Source of the DNA: Pseudomonas sp. GM18
Lineage (GTDB): Bacteria > Pseudomonadota > Gammaproteobacteria > Pseudomonadales > Pseudomonadaceae
Length of the DNA stretch: 64,000 bases
Reading direction: 5' to 3'
NCBI RefSeq assembly: GCF_000282195.1
Contig: NZ_AKJT01000032.1
Coordinates: 1 to 64,000 of the forward strand
In this document: piece after piece, positions 1 through 8,113 of the stretch
Position numbering within the stretch: position 1 is the first letter of the stretch
Layout of the letters: each line of letters opens with the position of its first letter
The notes under the pieces: generated by a model
What the model was told of the DNA's origin: nothing
Databases searched by the model: none
What the model saw: the letters and a program-made list of their open reading frames with translations, nothing else
Position numbers and translations under genes: made by a program

Positions 1-200
1 TAGCCGCCCCCGGCCATGGATGGCCGATGGCGGCGGGCCCCCGGAGCAATGCCGGAGTGAGGGCATGCCGAGCCTAGGCGAGGCACCGAATGGCGGGGCA
101 AAGCGTTTTGGTTACTTTGGCGCTTTTCCAAAGTGACCCGCTGTAAGAGCGGAACCATAAGCCGCCGTTACCGCAGAAATGGATATGCACTCCCAACACC
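1..200. other. Non-coding multi-copy-type intergenic element
   Basis: No convincing gene is visible here. Frame 1 is open from about 61 through 200 and would read KVTRCKSG then RRNGYA, a string I recall seeing translated from intergenic DNA in many Pseudomonas genomes. I therefore treat it as a recurring DNA element rather than a protein. It abuts the DnaA-box repeats that follow. The identification is from memory only. Confidence 0.3.
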
Positions 201-224
201 TGGCCCCCAACATTACCCACAATC

Positions 225-920
225 CCTGTTAGCGCTTCTGTGGATAACATGTTCGCCCCTCGCTACACCCCACACCAATCAAGCCCTCCAGCCCCCAGTA
301 CAAAAAACAACCAGCCTAACCCACGGTTTTTTCGGGCTTTTTCCACAGCGTAACCTCGCTCACTGGCCGATACTTGCCCCCAATCTCTGTTGGCGCTTCT
401 GTGGATAAGATGTTCGCTGTCCGCTACAGCCCATACAGATCGGTGCTTTCAGTGGGTTGATCAAATATTGTCCAATTCGACGTTTTCCCTCGCTAATCCT
501 TCCGCAAACCCCGAACTCTCGCGGTTTTCAGCGGTTTTCCACAGAACGAGCAAAGTTGCCCCCAAAGTCTGTTGGTGCTTCTGTGGATAAGGTGTTCGCC
601 ATCCCCTGTACGCCATGTAAAACGTGGTCTGCAAGCTTCTGATTAAAAAACAACCAGTGCCTGGCCAAAACCCTGCTTCCGGATAAGTCACGGTTTTTCT
701 TCGGTTTTTGTGAATAGATTTAGCCTGTCATCCACAGTTGTCCCCATTTGCTGTGGGTGGAGATGTGGATAACTTGTTCGCTGAACCCTGCAAGCCACGG
801 CCCGCATAGGCTGGAACGCGATAGATCAGATTTCATACAGTTCTAAGGCACTCCTTGACTTCGATCTGTCGCCTGTCTTCACTCTCATGGCACACGGACA
901 GCCATCGCTTATCCACATCT
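225..920. repeat. Four imperfect repeats carrying perfect DnaA boxes
   Basis: The 9-mer TGTGGATAA, reverse complement of the DnaA box TTATCCACA, occurs at 239-247, 400-408, 582-590 and 764-772, which is a spacing of 161, 182 and 182 bp. A fifth copy in the opposite orientation lies at 909-917, and a one-mismatch copy at 728-736. The boxes at 239, 400 and 582 share the context GCTTCTGTGGATAA followed by GTTCGC, with a CCCCCAA stretch about 25 bp before and, for the 400 and 582 copies, a TTTTCCACAG further upstream, so a longer unit has been tandemly duplicated and diverged. No gene is credible in 1-1203. No dnaA, dnaN or rpmH is adjacent, so this is not shown to be the main origin. A DnaA-titration or reactivation locus is an inference. 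Confidence 0.6.
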
Positions 921-1203
921 GGTTCAGGGAGAACGCGTGATGGATAGCCAGCCACATCGCTCGCAGCCACATTCGCACCCAAGCCCCTGCACGACCTGTG
1001 TCCCGACACCCGCCACCTTGTTGCACAAGCGGATTCACCGTCGCGCCGCCAATCAGCGCGCTCGTCTATAGCGCCTGATCCCCATTCCCCTGCCATAACG
1101 CAGCTGCCATTGAGGCCCGACCGTGCCCGGTGACCAGGCGTTTGTTCGTCTATCGATTGCAGGCAACCGCAGAGTTGCCCCATCTGCCCGAGAGGAAAGA
1201 CCC

Positions 1204-4200
1204 ATGACACGGATCGCCACGCCCATCAGCGATATCAAGGAACATTACGATGTGATCGTCATTGGCTCCGGCTACGGCGGCGGGATCGCGGCGTCGCGCC
1301 TGTCCCGGGCCGGCAAGCGGGTATGCCTGCTGGAGCGAGGCCGGGAAATCCAGCCCGGCGAATACCCCAATACGATGCTGGCGGCCACTGACGAGCTGCA
1401 AGTGCATGATCCGGACGGGCACATCGGTTCGCGCACCGGGTTGTTCGACCTGCACGTCAACGCCCAGCAGAACGTAGTGGTCGGTTGCGGCCTGGGCGGC
1501 ACGTCGCTGATCAATGCCAACGTCGCGCTGGAACCGGAGCCCGGTGTGTTCGACGACCCGCGCTGGCCGCTGGCGGTGCGTGAACATCGTGACACGTTGC
1601 TCAAGGACGGTTACGCCCGGGCTCGGGAAATGCTCAAGCCCAATCCCTATCCGAAAACTGCTCCGACCTTGCCCAAGCTCGAGGCTAACCAGAAGTCTGC
1701 CGACTACCTCAAGCAAGGCGCGCACTTCTACAAGCCACCGATCAACGTGACCTTCGACAAACTGCCGAACAACCTCAACCACGTTGGCGTCGAACAGTTG
1801 CCGTGCAACCACTGCGGCGACTGCGTTTCGGGCTGTAACAACAAGGCCAAGAACACCACGCTGATGAATTACCTGCCGGATGCCTGCAACCACGGCGCAG
1901 AGATTTTCTGCCAGGCCGAGGTGCGGCATCTGGAGCGCGACGGCGATGGCTGGATCGTGCACTTCCAATACCTGGACAGCGGCCGTGAGAAATTCTCCGC
2001 GCCGACGCTGTTCGTCAAGGCGGACATTGTGGTGGTGTCGGCCGGCACCCTGGGTTCCACCGAAATTCTCCTGCGCTCTCGGGACAAAGGCCTGTCGACG
2101 TCCCATCAGCTCGGCGAAAACATGAGCGGCAACGGCGACATCCTCGGTTTCGGCCACAACTGCGATGAAACGATCAACGGCATCGGTTTCGGCGCCCATC
2201 CGGCCAAGGAAATGGAGCCGGTCGGCCCGTGCATCACCTCGATCATCGACATGCGCACCGAAGGCGACTGGCGCAGCCGGATGGTCATCGAAGAAGGCTC
2301 GATCCCCGGCGCGCTGGGCCGGCCCATGGTGCCGAGCATGGCCACATTCGCCGGGTTGATCGGCAAACCCACCGATGACAGCTTCACCGGCAAGCTCAAA
2401 TACGCCGAGCGCGAAGCCGAAAGCTTCCTGCGCGGCCCGTACCACGGCGCCCTGCACAACATGCAGACCTACCTGATCATGAGCCACGACGACGGCAAGG
2501 GCCGCATGGTGCTCGACAGCAAGGATCAGCTGCGCATCGACTGGCCAGGCGTTGGCGAGCAGGAAAACGTCAAGATCGGCAACGAGCGCCTGCACCAGAG
2601 CACCAAGGCCTTGGGCGGGATCTGGGTCGAGAACCCGATCTGGACCGAGCTGCTCAAACACAGCATCGTTTCCGTGCACCCATTGGGCGGTTGTGTGATG
2701 GGTGAGGATGCGGCGCAAGGCGTGGTCAACCACAAGGGCCAGGTGTTCAGCGGCGTCAGTGGCACCGATGTCTATGCCGGGTTGTACGTGGCCGATGGCG
2801 CGGTGATCCCGACCTCTCTGGCGGTCAACCCGTTGCTGACTATCTCCGCCGTGAGCGAGCGCAACATGGGCCTGCTGGCCGCCGATCGCGGCTGGCACAT
2901 CGACTACACATTGCCCTCGGCGCCACGCAAACCGGTGGCGGCGCCAACCCTCGGCGTGCAGTTCACCGAAACCATGAAGGGCTATTTCTCCAAAGATTTC
3001 ACCCAGCCCCAGGGCACCGATCTCAAGCTCTACGAAGCGGCGGCCAAACGCGGCAAGTCGGATAACTCGCCGATCGAATTCACCCTGACCATCACCGCCA
3101 ACGACCTCAATCGCATGATCAAGGAGCCGGAGCATGCCGCGACACTGGTCGGCACCCTGGATGCGCCGGGCCTGTCGCCAGAGCCGCTGACCGCCAGCAA
3201 CGGTGTGTTCAATCTGTTCGAGGAGTATCAGGAGCAGGTTGGCGTGCGGCACATGAATTACGACATGAAACTGACCGCCGAGGACGGCAGCGATTATTAC
3301 TTCAGCGCATTCAAGACCGTGCCCGAAGACAACGGCGTGCTGAACGTCTGGCACGACACCAGCACCCTCTACGTGACGCTGTATCGCGGGCCGGACAAGA
3401 CGGGCGAGGTGATCGGCTCCGGGGTGATGCACATCGAGCCGGCTGATTTTGCCAAGCAGATGACCACCATGAAAGTGCTCAACGCGCGTAACGAACGCGA
3501 GCGCATTGAAGGGCTGGCGCGGTTCGGCAAGTTCTTCGCCGGCATTTTGTGGGAGAGCTACGGCGGGGTGTTCGCGGGCGATATCTACTTCAACCCTGAT
3601 GCGCCGCCCCGGCAGAAACGTCCGCTGGATGCGCCGACCCCGAGCGTGCAGTTCTTCCAGACCGAAGACAGCGTCCAGCTACGCCTGACCCGTTATCAGG
3701 GCGGCAGCAAGGGGCCGGTGATGCTGGTCCATGGCCTGGGGGTGGGCTCGAATATTTTCTCCACCGACACCATCCAGACCAACCTGTTGGAGTACCTGTG
3801 CAAGCACGAGTACGACGTCTGGCTGTTGGATTTCCGGGTCAGTATCCTGCTGCCGGCCAGCAAGCACGAATGGAACGGCGACCAGATTGCCAAGTATGAC
3901 TTCAAGGCCGCCATCGAGCATATCCAGCAGGCAACCCTCGCCGCTGACGTGCAGTGCGTGGTGCATTGCTACGGCGCGACGACCTTCTTCATGTCGCTGC
4001 TGGCCGGGTTGCAGGGCGTGCGTTCGGTGGTCTGTTCGCAGATTGCCGCCGACACGGTGGTCGCCACGGCAACGGGACTCAAGGCCGGTTTGCATTTGCC
4101 GGGGATGCTCGACGCCATCGGCATCAAATCCCTCACCGCGTATGCCGACAACAAGGAGAGCTGGTTCAACAAACTCTACGACAAGGCCCTCAACATCTAC

Positions 4201-4656
4201 GCCAGGATTGAGGCTCAAGGCTACTGCACCAACCCGGTGTGCCACCGCATCACCTTCATGTACGCGTCGTTGTATCGCCATGACACGCTCAACGAAACCC
4301 TGCACGACAACCTGCACGAGCTGTTCGGCGAGTCGAACATACAGACTTTCGAGCACCTGGCGCTGATCCTGCGCAAAGGCCATCTGGTGGACTTCAAGGG
4401 TCAGGACGTCTACATGCCGCACTTCGACCGGCTGACCATGCCGATCTGCTTCATCAGCGGCGAAGACAACCAGTGCTACTTGCCGGAAAGCACGCTCAGG
4501 ACCTATGAGCGCGTGTGCAAAGTCCATGGACCGGAGCGCTACAGCCGGCATGTGGTGCCGGGCTACGGGCATATCGACTGCATGTTCGGCAAGAACGCGG
4601 TGGTCGATGTGTACCCGATCATCCTGCAACACTTGGAGAAAACCGCCCAGGGTTGA
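1204..4656 (+). CDS. GMC-family (cholesterol oxidase-like) oxidoreductase fused to alpha/beta hydrolase
   Basis: This is a 1150-residue two-enzyme fusion. The start at 1204 is preceded by AGAGGAAAG, and the N-terminus carries the FAD-binding GSGYGGG motif. Cys201, 204, 207 and 211 form CxxCxxCxxxC (CNHCGDCVSGC), which looks like a ferredoxin-type cluster ligand set. The GMC C-terminal signature HPLGGC and a final NPLL stretch end the oxidase near residue 590. A linker domain follows, then from about residue 840 an alpha/beta hydrolase with VHGLGVG as oxyanion region, the nucleophile elbow VHCYG at residues 920-924 (Cys where Ser is usual) and a late GYGHIDC histidine. No signal peptide is seen, so it is probably cytosolic. 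It heads a run with the cytochrome and phosphoesterase that follow. The substrate is unknown; sterol-like or other hydrophobic alcohols or esters are guesses. Confidence 0.85.
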   Translation: MTRIATPISDIKEHYDVIVIGSGYGGGIAASRLSRAGKRVCLLERGREIQPGEYPNTMLAATDELQVHDPDGHIGSRTGLFDLHVNAQQNVVVGCGLGGTSLINANVALEPEPGVFDDPRWPLAVREHRDTLLKDGYARAREMLKPNPYPKTAPTLPKLEANQKSADYLKQGAHFYKPPINVTFDKLPNNLNHVGVEQLPCNHCGDCVSGCNNKAKNTTLMNYLPDACNHGAEIFCQAEVRHLERDGDGWIVHFQYLDSGREKFSAPTLFVKADIVVVSAGTLGSTEILLRSRDKGLSTSHQLGENMSGNGDILGFGHNCDETINGIGFGAHPAKEMEPVGPCITSIIDMRTEGDWRSRMVIEEGSIPGALGRPMVPSMATFAGLIGKPTDDSFTGKLKYAEREAESFLRGPYHGALHNMQTYLIMSHDDGKGRMVLDSKDQLRIDWPGVGEQENVKIGNERLHQSTKALGGIWVENPIWTELLKHSIVSVHPLGGCVMGEDAAQGVVNHKGQVFSGVSGTDVYAGLYVADGAVIPTSLAVNPLLTISAVSERNMGLLAADRGWHIDYTLPSAPRKPVAAPTLGVQFTETMKGYFSKDFTQPQGTDLKLYEAAAKRGKSDNSPIEFTLTITANDLNRMIKEPEHAATLVGTLDAPGLSPEPLTASNGVFNLFEEYQEQVGVRHMNYDMKLTAEDGSDYYFSAFKTVPEDNGVLNVWHDTSTLYVTLYRGPDKTGEVIGSGVMHIEPADFAKQMTTMKVLNARNERERIEGLARFGKFFAGILWESYGGVFAGDIYFNPDAPPRQKRPLDAPTPSVQFFQTEDSVQLRLTRYQGGSKGPVMLVHGLGVGSNIFSTDTIQTNLLEYLCKHEYDVWLLDFRVSILLPASKHEWNGDQIAKYDFKAAIEHIQQATLAADVQCVVHCYGATTFFMSLLAGLQGVRSVVCSQIAADTVVATATGLKAGLHLPGMLDAIGIKSLTAYADNKESWFNKLYDKALNIYARIEAQGYCTNPVCHRITFMYASLYRHDTLNETLHDNLHELFGESNIQTFEHLALILRKGHLVDFKGQDVYMPHFDRLTMPICFISGEDNQCYLPESTLRTYERVCKVHGPERYSRHVVPGYGHIDCMFGKNAVVDVYPIILQHLEKTAQG

Positions 4657-4666
4657 CGCACTCCGG

Positions 4667-4797
4667 GTAGCAGCTGCCGAAGGCTGCGTTCGGCCGCGTA
4701 GCGGACGTAATCCAGACACCGCGTTTGTTCAGATAAAACGCGGGCATTCGGTTTACGACTGCTGCGCAGCCGAACGCAGCCTGGCGGCAGCTGCTAC
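4667..4797. repeat. REPIN-like inverted repeat
   Basis: GTAGCAGCTGCCG plus GGCTGCGTTCGGC on the left is mirrored by GCCGAACGCAGCC plus CGGCAGCTGCTAC on the right, giving a ~131-bp imperfect palindrome in the gap between the GMC fusion and the cytochrome gene. It belongs to the CAGCTGCCGAAGGCTGCG REP family found at several other intergenic sites in this window. Its position inside a co-directional run may lower or uncouple downstream expression. Confidence 0.7.
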
Positions 4798-4840
4798 GGA
4801 TATCCGTCGTGCCCGAAATGGACAAAAGGAAATGGATGAT

Positions 4841-6709
4841 ATGGACAGTTACATCCGCTGGTTTCAACGCTTCATCTGGATAGGCATTGTGATGAACATG
4901 GTCTTCGCGATTCCGGCGCTGTTCGCGCCGGCGTTGCTGACCTCGATGCTCGGAATGCCTCCCCAACTCTCCGATCCTTGGCTGGAGAACGCCGGCATGT
5001 TGCTGGTGGGGATCAGCCTTTTTTACATGCCGTCAGGCTTCAATGCGCCCAAATACGTGGTGCATTCGTGGCTGTGCGTGTTGTCGCGGCTGGTCGCCGT
5101 GGCGTTCTGGATCTACCTGATCAACACCAGCAACCAGGCCCAGGTGTTCGTGCCGATGCTGCTGGGCGATCTGGGCATGTTCCTGATCCTCGGGATTCTG
5201 CTGTACCTGGGCAGCGCGCCGGCCAATCGGCCTTTCGCATTGCTTCGCGACGGCTGGCGTGAGTGGTGCGCAGCGTGGGTGCGACGCTGGCGGCGGCACA
5301 GCTTCAAAGTCGCCACGCTGGTCGTGGTGCTGGCACTGGGGTTTATCGGCTACGAAACCTGGTACCAGATGCTGCGAGTGGTGCCGGCCGAGCAATACGC
5401 CTCCGACGAAGATCACTACAAATACGCCGCCATCGGCCTGGGCATCGAAGCGCGGATTCCCTATTACCTGTTCGCCGTGTTGCCGCAGATGTGCCCGGAA
5501 AAACTGCCGAAACCCGGCGGCTACGAAGTGTTCGGTTTCCTCTACGAGAACGGCAAGGACCTGCCGATCGGCATGGCCAAGCGGCAAATCGGCTACCCGA
5601 CCGTGGAGCCCAACTGCGCTCTGTGCCACACCGGCTCCTACCGCGCCAATGCCAGCGACGTTGCTACCCCGGTGGCCTCCGCGCCGGCCAATACCCTGCA
5701 GCTGCAGGCCTTCCAGTGGTTCGCCTACGATTGCGCGAGCGACCCCAAATTCACGCCTGACGCGGTGATGACTGCGATCAACAGCAAGTTCCAGCTCGGG
5801 TTTTTCGAGCGGCTGTACAACCGTTATCTGATCATCCCGATGGCCACGAGCGCGCTGATCAAGCAGAAACAGGCCTACGCCTGGCAGCAACTGCGCGCAC
5901 CGCAAGGGCCAGGGCGCACCGACACCTTCAACCCGACGAAAATGGTGGTGTTCGGCTTCCCGGATGACTCGACCATCGGCACCGTCGATTTGCCGCAAGT
6001 CTGGAACCAGAAACCCCGGGAGTCGCTGTACCTGCACTGGGATGGCAACAACAACGACATCCATGAGCGCAACTACGCGGCGGCGATGGCCGTGGGCGCG
6101 ACGCCGGAGTCGGTGCTGCCGGAGAGTTTCAACCGGGTGACCAATTGGCTGCTGGGCCACAAGGCGCCGGCCTGGCCGTTCGCGCTGGATCAGGCCAAGG
6201 TCGTCCGGGGCAAGCCGGTCTGGGAAAAAAATTGCGCCGGTTGCCATGACTTCGGCCGCACCGATACCGGTCAGGTCACCACCACTATTGATGAGCTGGG
6301 CACCGATCCCCATCGGCTGAACTCGTTCACCACGGGGTTGGTGACGGCTTTCCACGGCTTCAAGAAACCGCCGTTCGACTTTGGTGCCTACCGCAAGACT
6401 CAGAGCTACAGCAACACGCCCACCGACGGCATCTGGTTGCGCGCGCCGTACTTGCACAACGGTTCGGTGCCGACCCTGTGGGATTTGCTGCAACCACCGG
6501 AACTGCGGCCGCAGGTGTTCTTCACCGGTTCCGACATTTACGACAAGGACAAGGTCGGCTTCATCACCAGCGGCGAGCAGATGAAAGCCTCGGCGGACTT
6601 CAAATACGACACGCGTCTGGAGGGCAACCACAACGGTGGCCACCTGTACGGCACGCAACTGTCGGAACTCGATAAGCGGGCGCTCATCGAGTTCATGAAA
6701 ACCCTGTGA
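4841..6709 (+). CDS. Membrane-anchored di-haem cytochrome c (RoxA-like)
   Basis: The protein is about 622 residues. The N-terminal ~140 residues are four hydrophobic helices, followed by an arginine-rich loop and a fifth helix (ATLVVVLALGFIGYETW) that would anchor a large periplasmic part. Two haem-attachment motifs are visible, CALCH and CAGCH. The C-terminus has the KTQSYSNTPTDGIWLRAPYL and LHNGSVPTLWDLL segments typical of rubber-oxygenase/di-haem peroxidase relatives. AAGGA at 4826-4830 is 10 nt from ATG 4841 but only 1 nt from ATG 4832, so 4841 is preferred. It probably accepts electrons from, or acts on the same substrate as, the GMC protein upstream. The electron path is inferred. Confidence 0.8.
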   Translation: MDSYIRWFQRFIWIGIVMNMVFAIPALFAPALLTSMLGMPPQLSDPWLENAGMLLVGISLFYMPSGFNAPKYVVHSWLCVLSRLVAVAFWIYLINTSNQAQVFVPMLLGDLGMFLILGILLYLGSAPANRPFALLRDGWREWCAAWVRRWRRHSFKVATLVVVLALGFIGYETWYQMLRVVPAEQYASDEDHYKYAAIGLGIEARIPYYLFAVLPQMCPEKLPKPGGYEVFGFLYENGKDLPIGMAKRQIGYPTVEPNCALCHTGSYRANASDVATPVASAPANTLQLQAFQWFAYDCASDPKFTPDAVMTAINSKFQLGFFERLYNRYLIIPMATSALIKQKQAYAWQQLRAPQGPGRTDTFNPTKMVVFGFPDDSTIGTVDLPQVWNQKPRESLYLHWDGNNNDIHERNYAAAMAVGATPESVLPESFNRVTNWLLGHKAPAWPFALDQAKVVRGKPVWEKNCAGCHDFGRTDTGQVTTTIDELGTDPHRLNSFTTGLVTAFHGFKKPPFDFGAYRKTQSYSNTPTDGIWLRAPYLHNGSVPTLWDLLQPPELRPQVFFTGSDIYDKDKVGFITSGEQMKASADFKYDTRLEGNHNGGHLYGTQLSELDKRALIEFMKTL

Positions 6710-6735
6710 TTCCACTACGGATGGAGGAAGGCGAT

Positions 6736-7980
6736 ATGTCACTGGTCAGTCATTGGGAACACGAGTACGACAAGGTCAAGCTGCGCTTGCACGGCTTGTT
6801 CACCCGCCTGGAAATGGCCTGGAAAAAGCTTGTCAGCGAGCTTGAGCCGGAGGAGTACCAGGCCATCGTCGCGCTACTGCAACGGGGGCACGATCAGGCG
6901 CAATACGTGCTCAAGCACGGCGACTTGCCGGACGATCGGCCGAGCGTGCCGTGGGAGTTGGCGCACGGCTTGTCGATCTTGCACATCGGCAACGCCAGCC
7001 CTTTGCCGCAGTCGGTGGACGAGCTGCAAACCCAAGTGCTCAAGGACGGCAGCCTGCTGGGTTGTCGCAAATGGGAGCTGCTGGATCTGTTGTGGAGCGA
7101 AGCGCTACTGAAGTGGATCGAGAACCTGCGGCATCACGCGCCGTTCGCCACCAATCCGGCGTTGATGCGCATGGACAGTGACGTCACGCTGGCCATTGCC
7201 GGTGACTGGGGCACCGGGCCGTTCGACAGCCATGCCCCGGCGGTAGCAGTGGCCAATCAGATGCAACTGGCCCAGGCCGACTTCACCATTCATCTGGGGG
7301 ATGTGTATTACGCCGGCACCCGCTCCCAGGAAGACGTGGACATGGCCGGCTGGCCGATGGGCAAGCACGGTTCGTTCACCCTCAACTCCAACCACGAGAT
7401 GTACAGCGGCGCCCATGGCTACTTCAAGGAACTGGCCAAGCGTTTTCCAGCGCAGCAGGGCACCAGTTATTTTGCGTTGTACAACGATGACTGGCTGGTG
7501 ATCGGGCTCGACACGGCTTATGCCTCGGATCCGATGAACCTGTACATGGACGGTGCGCTGAACAAACAGCAGATCGACTGGATGAAAGACCTGCCCCAAC
7601 GCAAGAAGATCATGGTGCTCAGTCACCATCAGGGCTTCGACATTACCGGGCATGACAAGACGGCGTTGTATAAGCCGGTGTGCGATGCCTTGGGACGCGA
7701 GCCGGATTACTGGTATTGGGGGCATTTGCACAACGGCATCTGCTATGCCACTCAAGGTGGCTTGCATGCGCGTTGCGCCGGGCACGGGGCGATTCCCTAC
7801 GGCAATGCCAGCGAGCTGAACGGGCATTCGCGGGTGCTGTGGTCGGAAACCCAGAATGCGCGGGATGAGGCGTACCCGGATCGGGTGCTGAACGGTTATG
7901 TGAAGGTGCGGCTGGTGGGGGAGAACATCGAAGAGACGTTTATTGGCGAGGATGGGTCAGTGCGGTGGTCTTCAGTTTAG
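6736..7980 (+). CDS. Calcineurin-like metallophosphoesterase
   Basis: This is a 414-residue predicted binuclear-metal phosphoesterase. GGAGGAAGG at 6723-6731 precedes ATG 6736. The metal-ligand blocks appear in order: GDWGTG (Asp157), HLGDVYY, NSNHEMY in place of the usual GNHD/E, LSHHQGFD and GHLHNG. The N-terminal ~150 residues are helical and outside the catalytic domain. No signal peptide or membrane helix is seen, so it is probably cytosolic. The gene starts 26 bp after the cytochrome stop, which suggests co-transcription. The substrate is unknown. A C-terminal tail after the GHLHNG block carries the last beta strands. Confidence 0.85.
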   Translation: MSLVSHWEHEYDKVKLRLHGLFTRLEMAWKKLVSELEPEEYQAIVALLQRGHDQAQYVLKHGDLPDDRPSVPWELAHGLSILHIGNASPLPQSVDELQTQVLKDGSLLGCRKWELLDLLWSEALLKWIENLRHHAPFATNPALMRMDSDVTLAIAGDWGTGPFDSHAPAVAVANQMQLAQADFTIHLGDVYYAGTRSQEDVDMAGWPMGKHGSFTLNSNHEMYSGAHGYFKELAKRFPAQQGTSYFALYNDDWLVIGLDTAYASDPMNLYMDGALNKQQIDWMKDLPQRKKIMVLSHHQGFDITGHDKTALYKPVCDALGREPDYWYWGHLHNGICYATQGGLHARCAGHGAIPYGNASELNGHSRVLWSETQNARDEAYPDRVLNGYVKVRLVGENIEETFIGEDGSVRWSSV

Positions 7981-7994
7981 CGGGGTGACCGAAT

Positions 7995-8102
7995 GATTGT
8001 TCCCACGCTCTGCGTGGGAACGCAGCCCGGGACGCTTTGCGTCCCAAGAGCCGAACGCAGAGCGTCCGTCGAGGCATTCCCACGCAGAGCGTGGGAACGA
8101 TC
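7995..8102. repeat. REPIN, GATCGTTCCCACGCTCTGCG family
   Basis: A ~107-bp palindrome has outer arms built on GTTCCCACGCTCTGCGTGGG and inner arms built on GACGC..GCGTC. The left outer arm starts GATTGTTCCC here. It is one of seven copies in this window and sits between the convergent phosphoesterase and gbcA genes. The likely mobilising enzyme is the RAYT at 11920-12453. Confidence 0.9.
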
Positions 8103-8113
8103 AGAGTGACAGG

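Noticed and set aside
133..590. Short frames in the DnaA-box region
   Set aside because: They consist of repeated-DNA translations with no homology signal; repeat structure explains the conservation.
225..920. Main chromosomal origin oriC
   Set aside because: DnaA boxes are present but no dnaA, dnaN, rpmH or AT-rich 13-mer unwinding region was seen, so only a secondary DnaA-binding role is proposed.
1150..3432. Long open frame (~760 codons) antisense to the GMC gene
   Set aside because: It mirrors the third-position G/C bias of the real gene, has no recognisable domain and no ribosome site.
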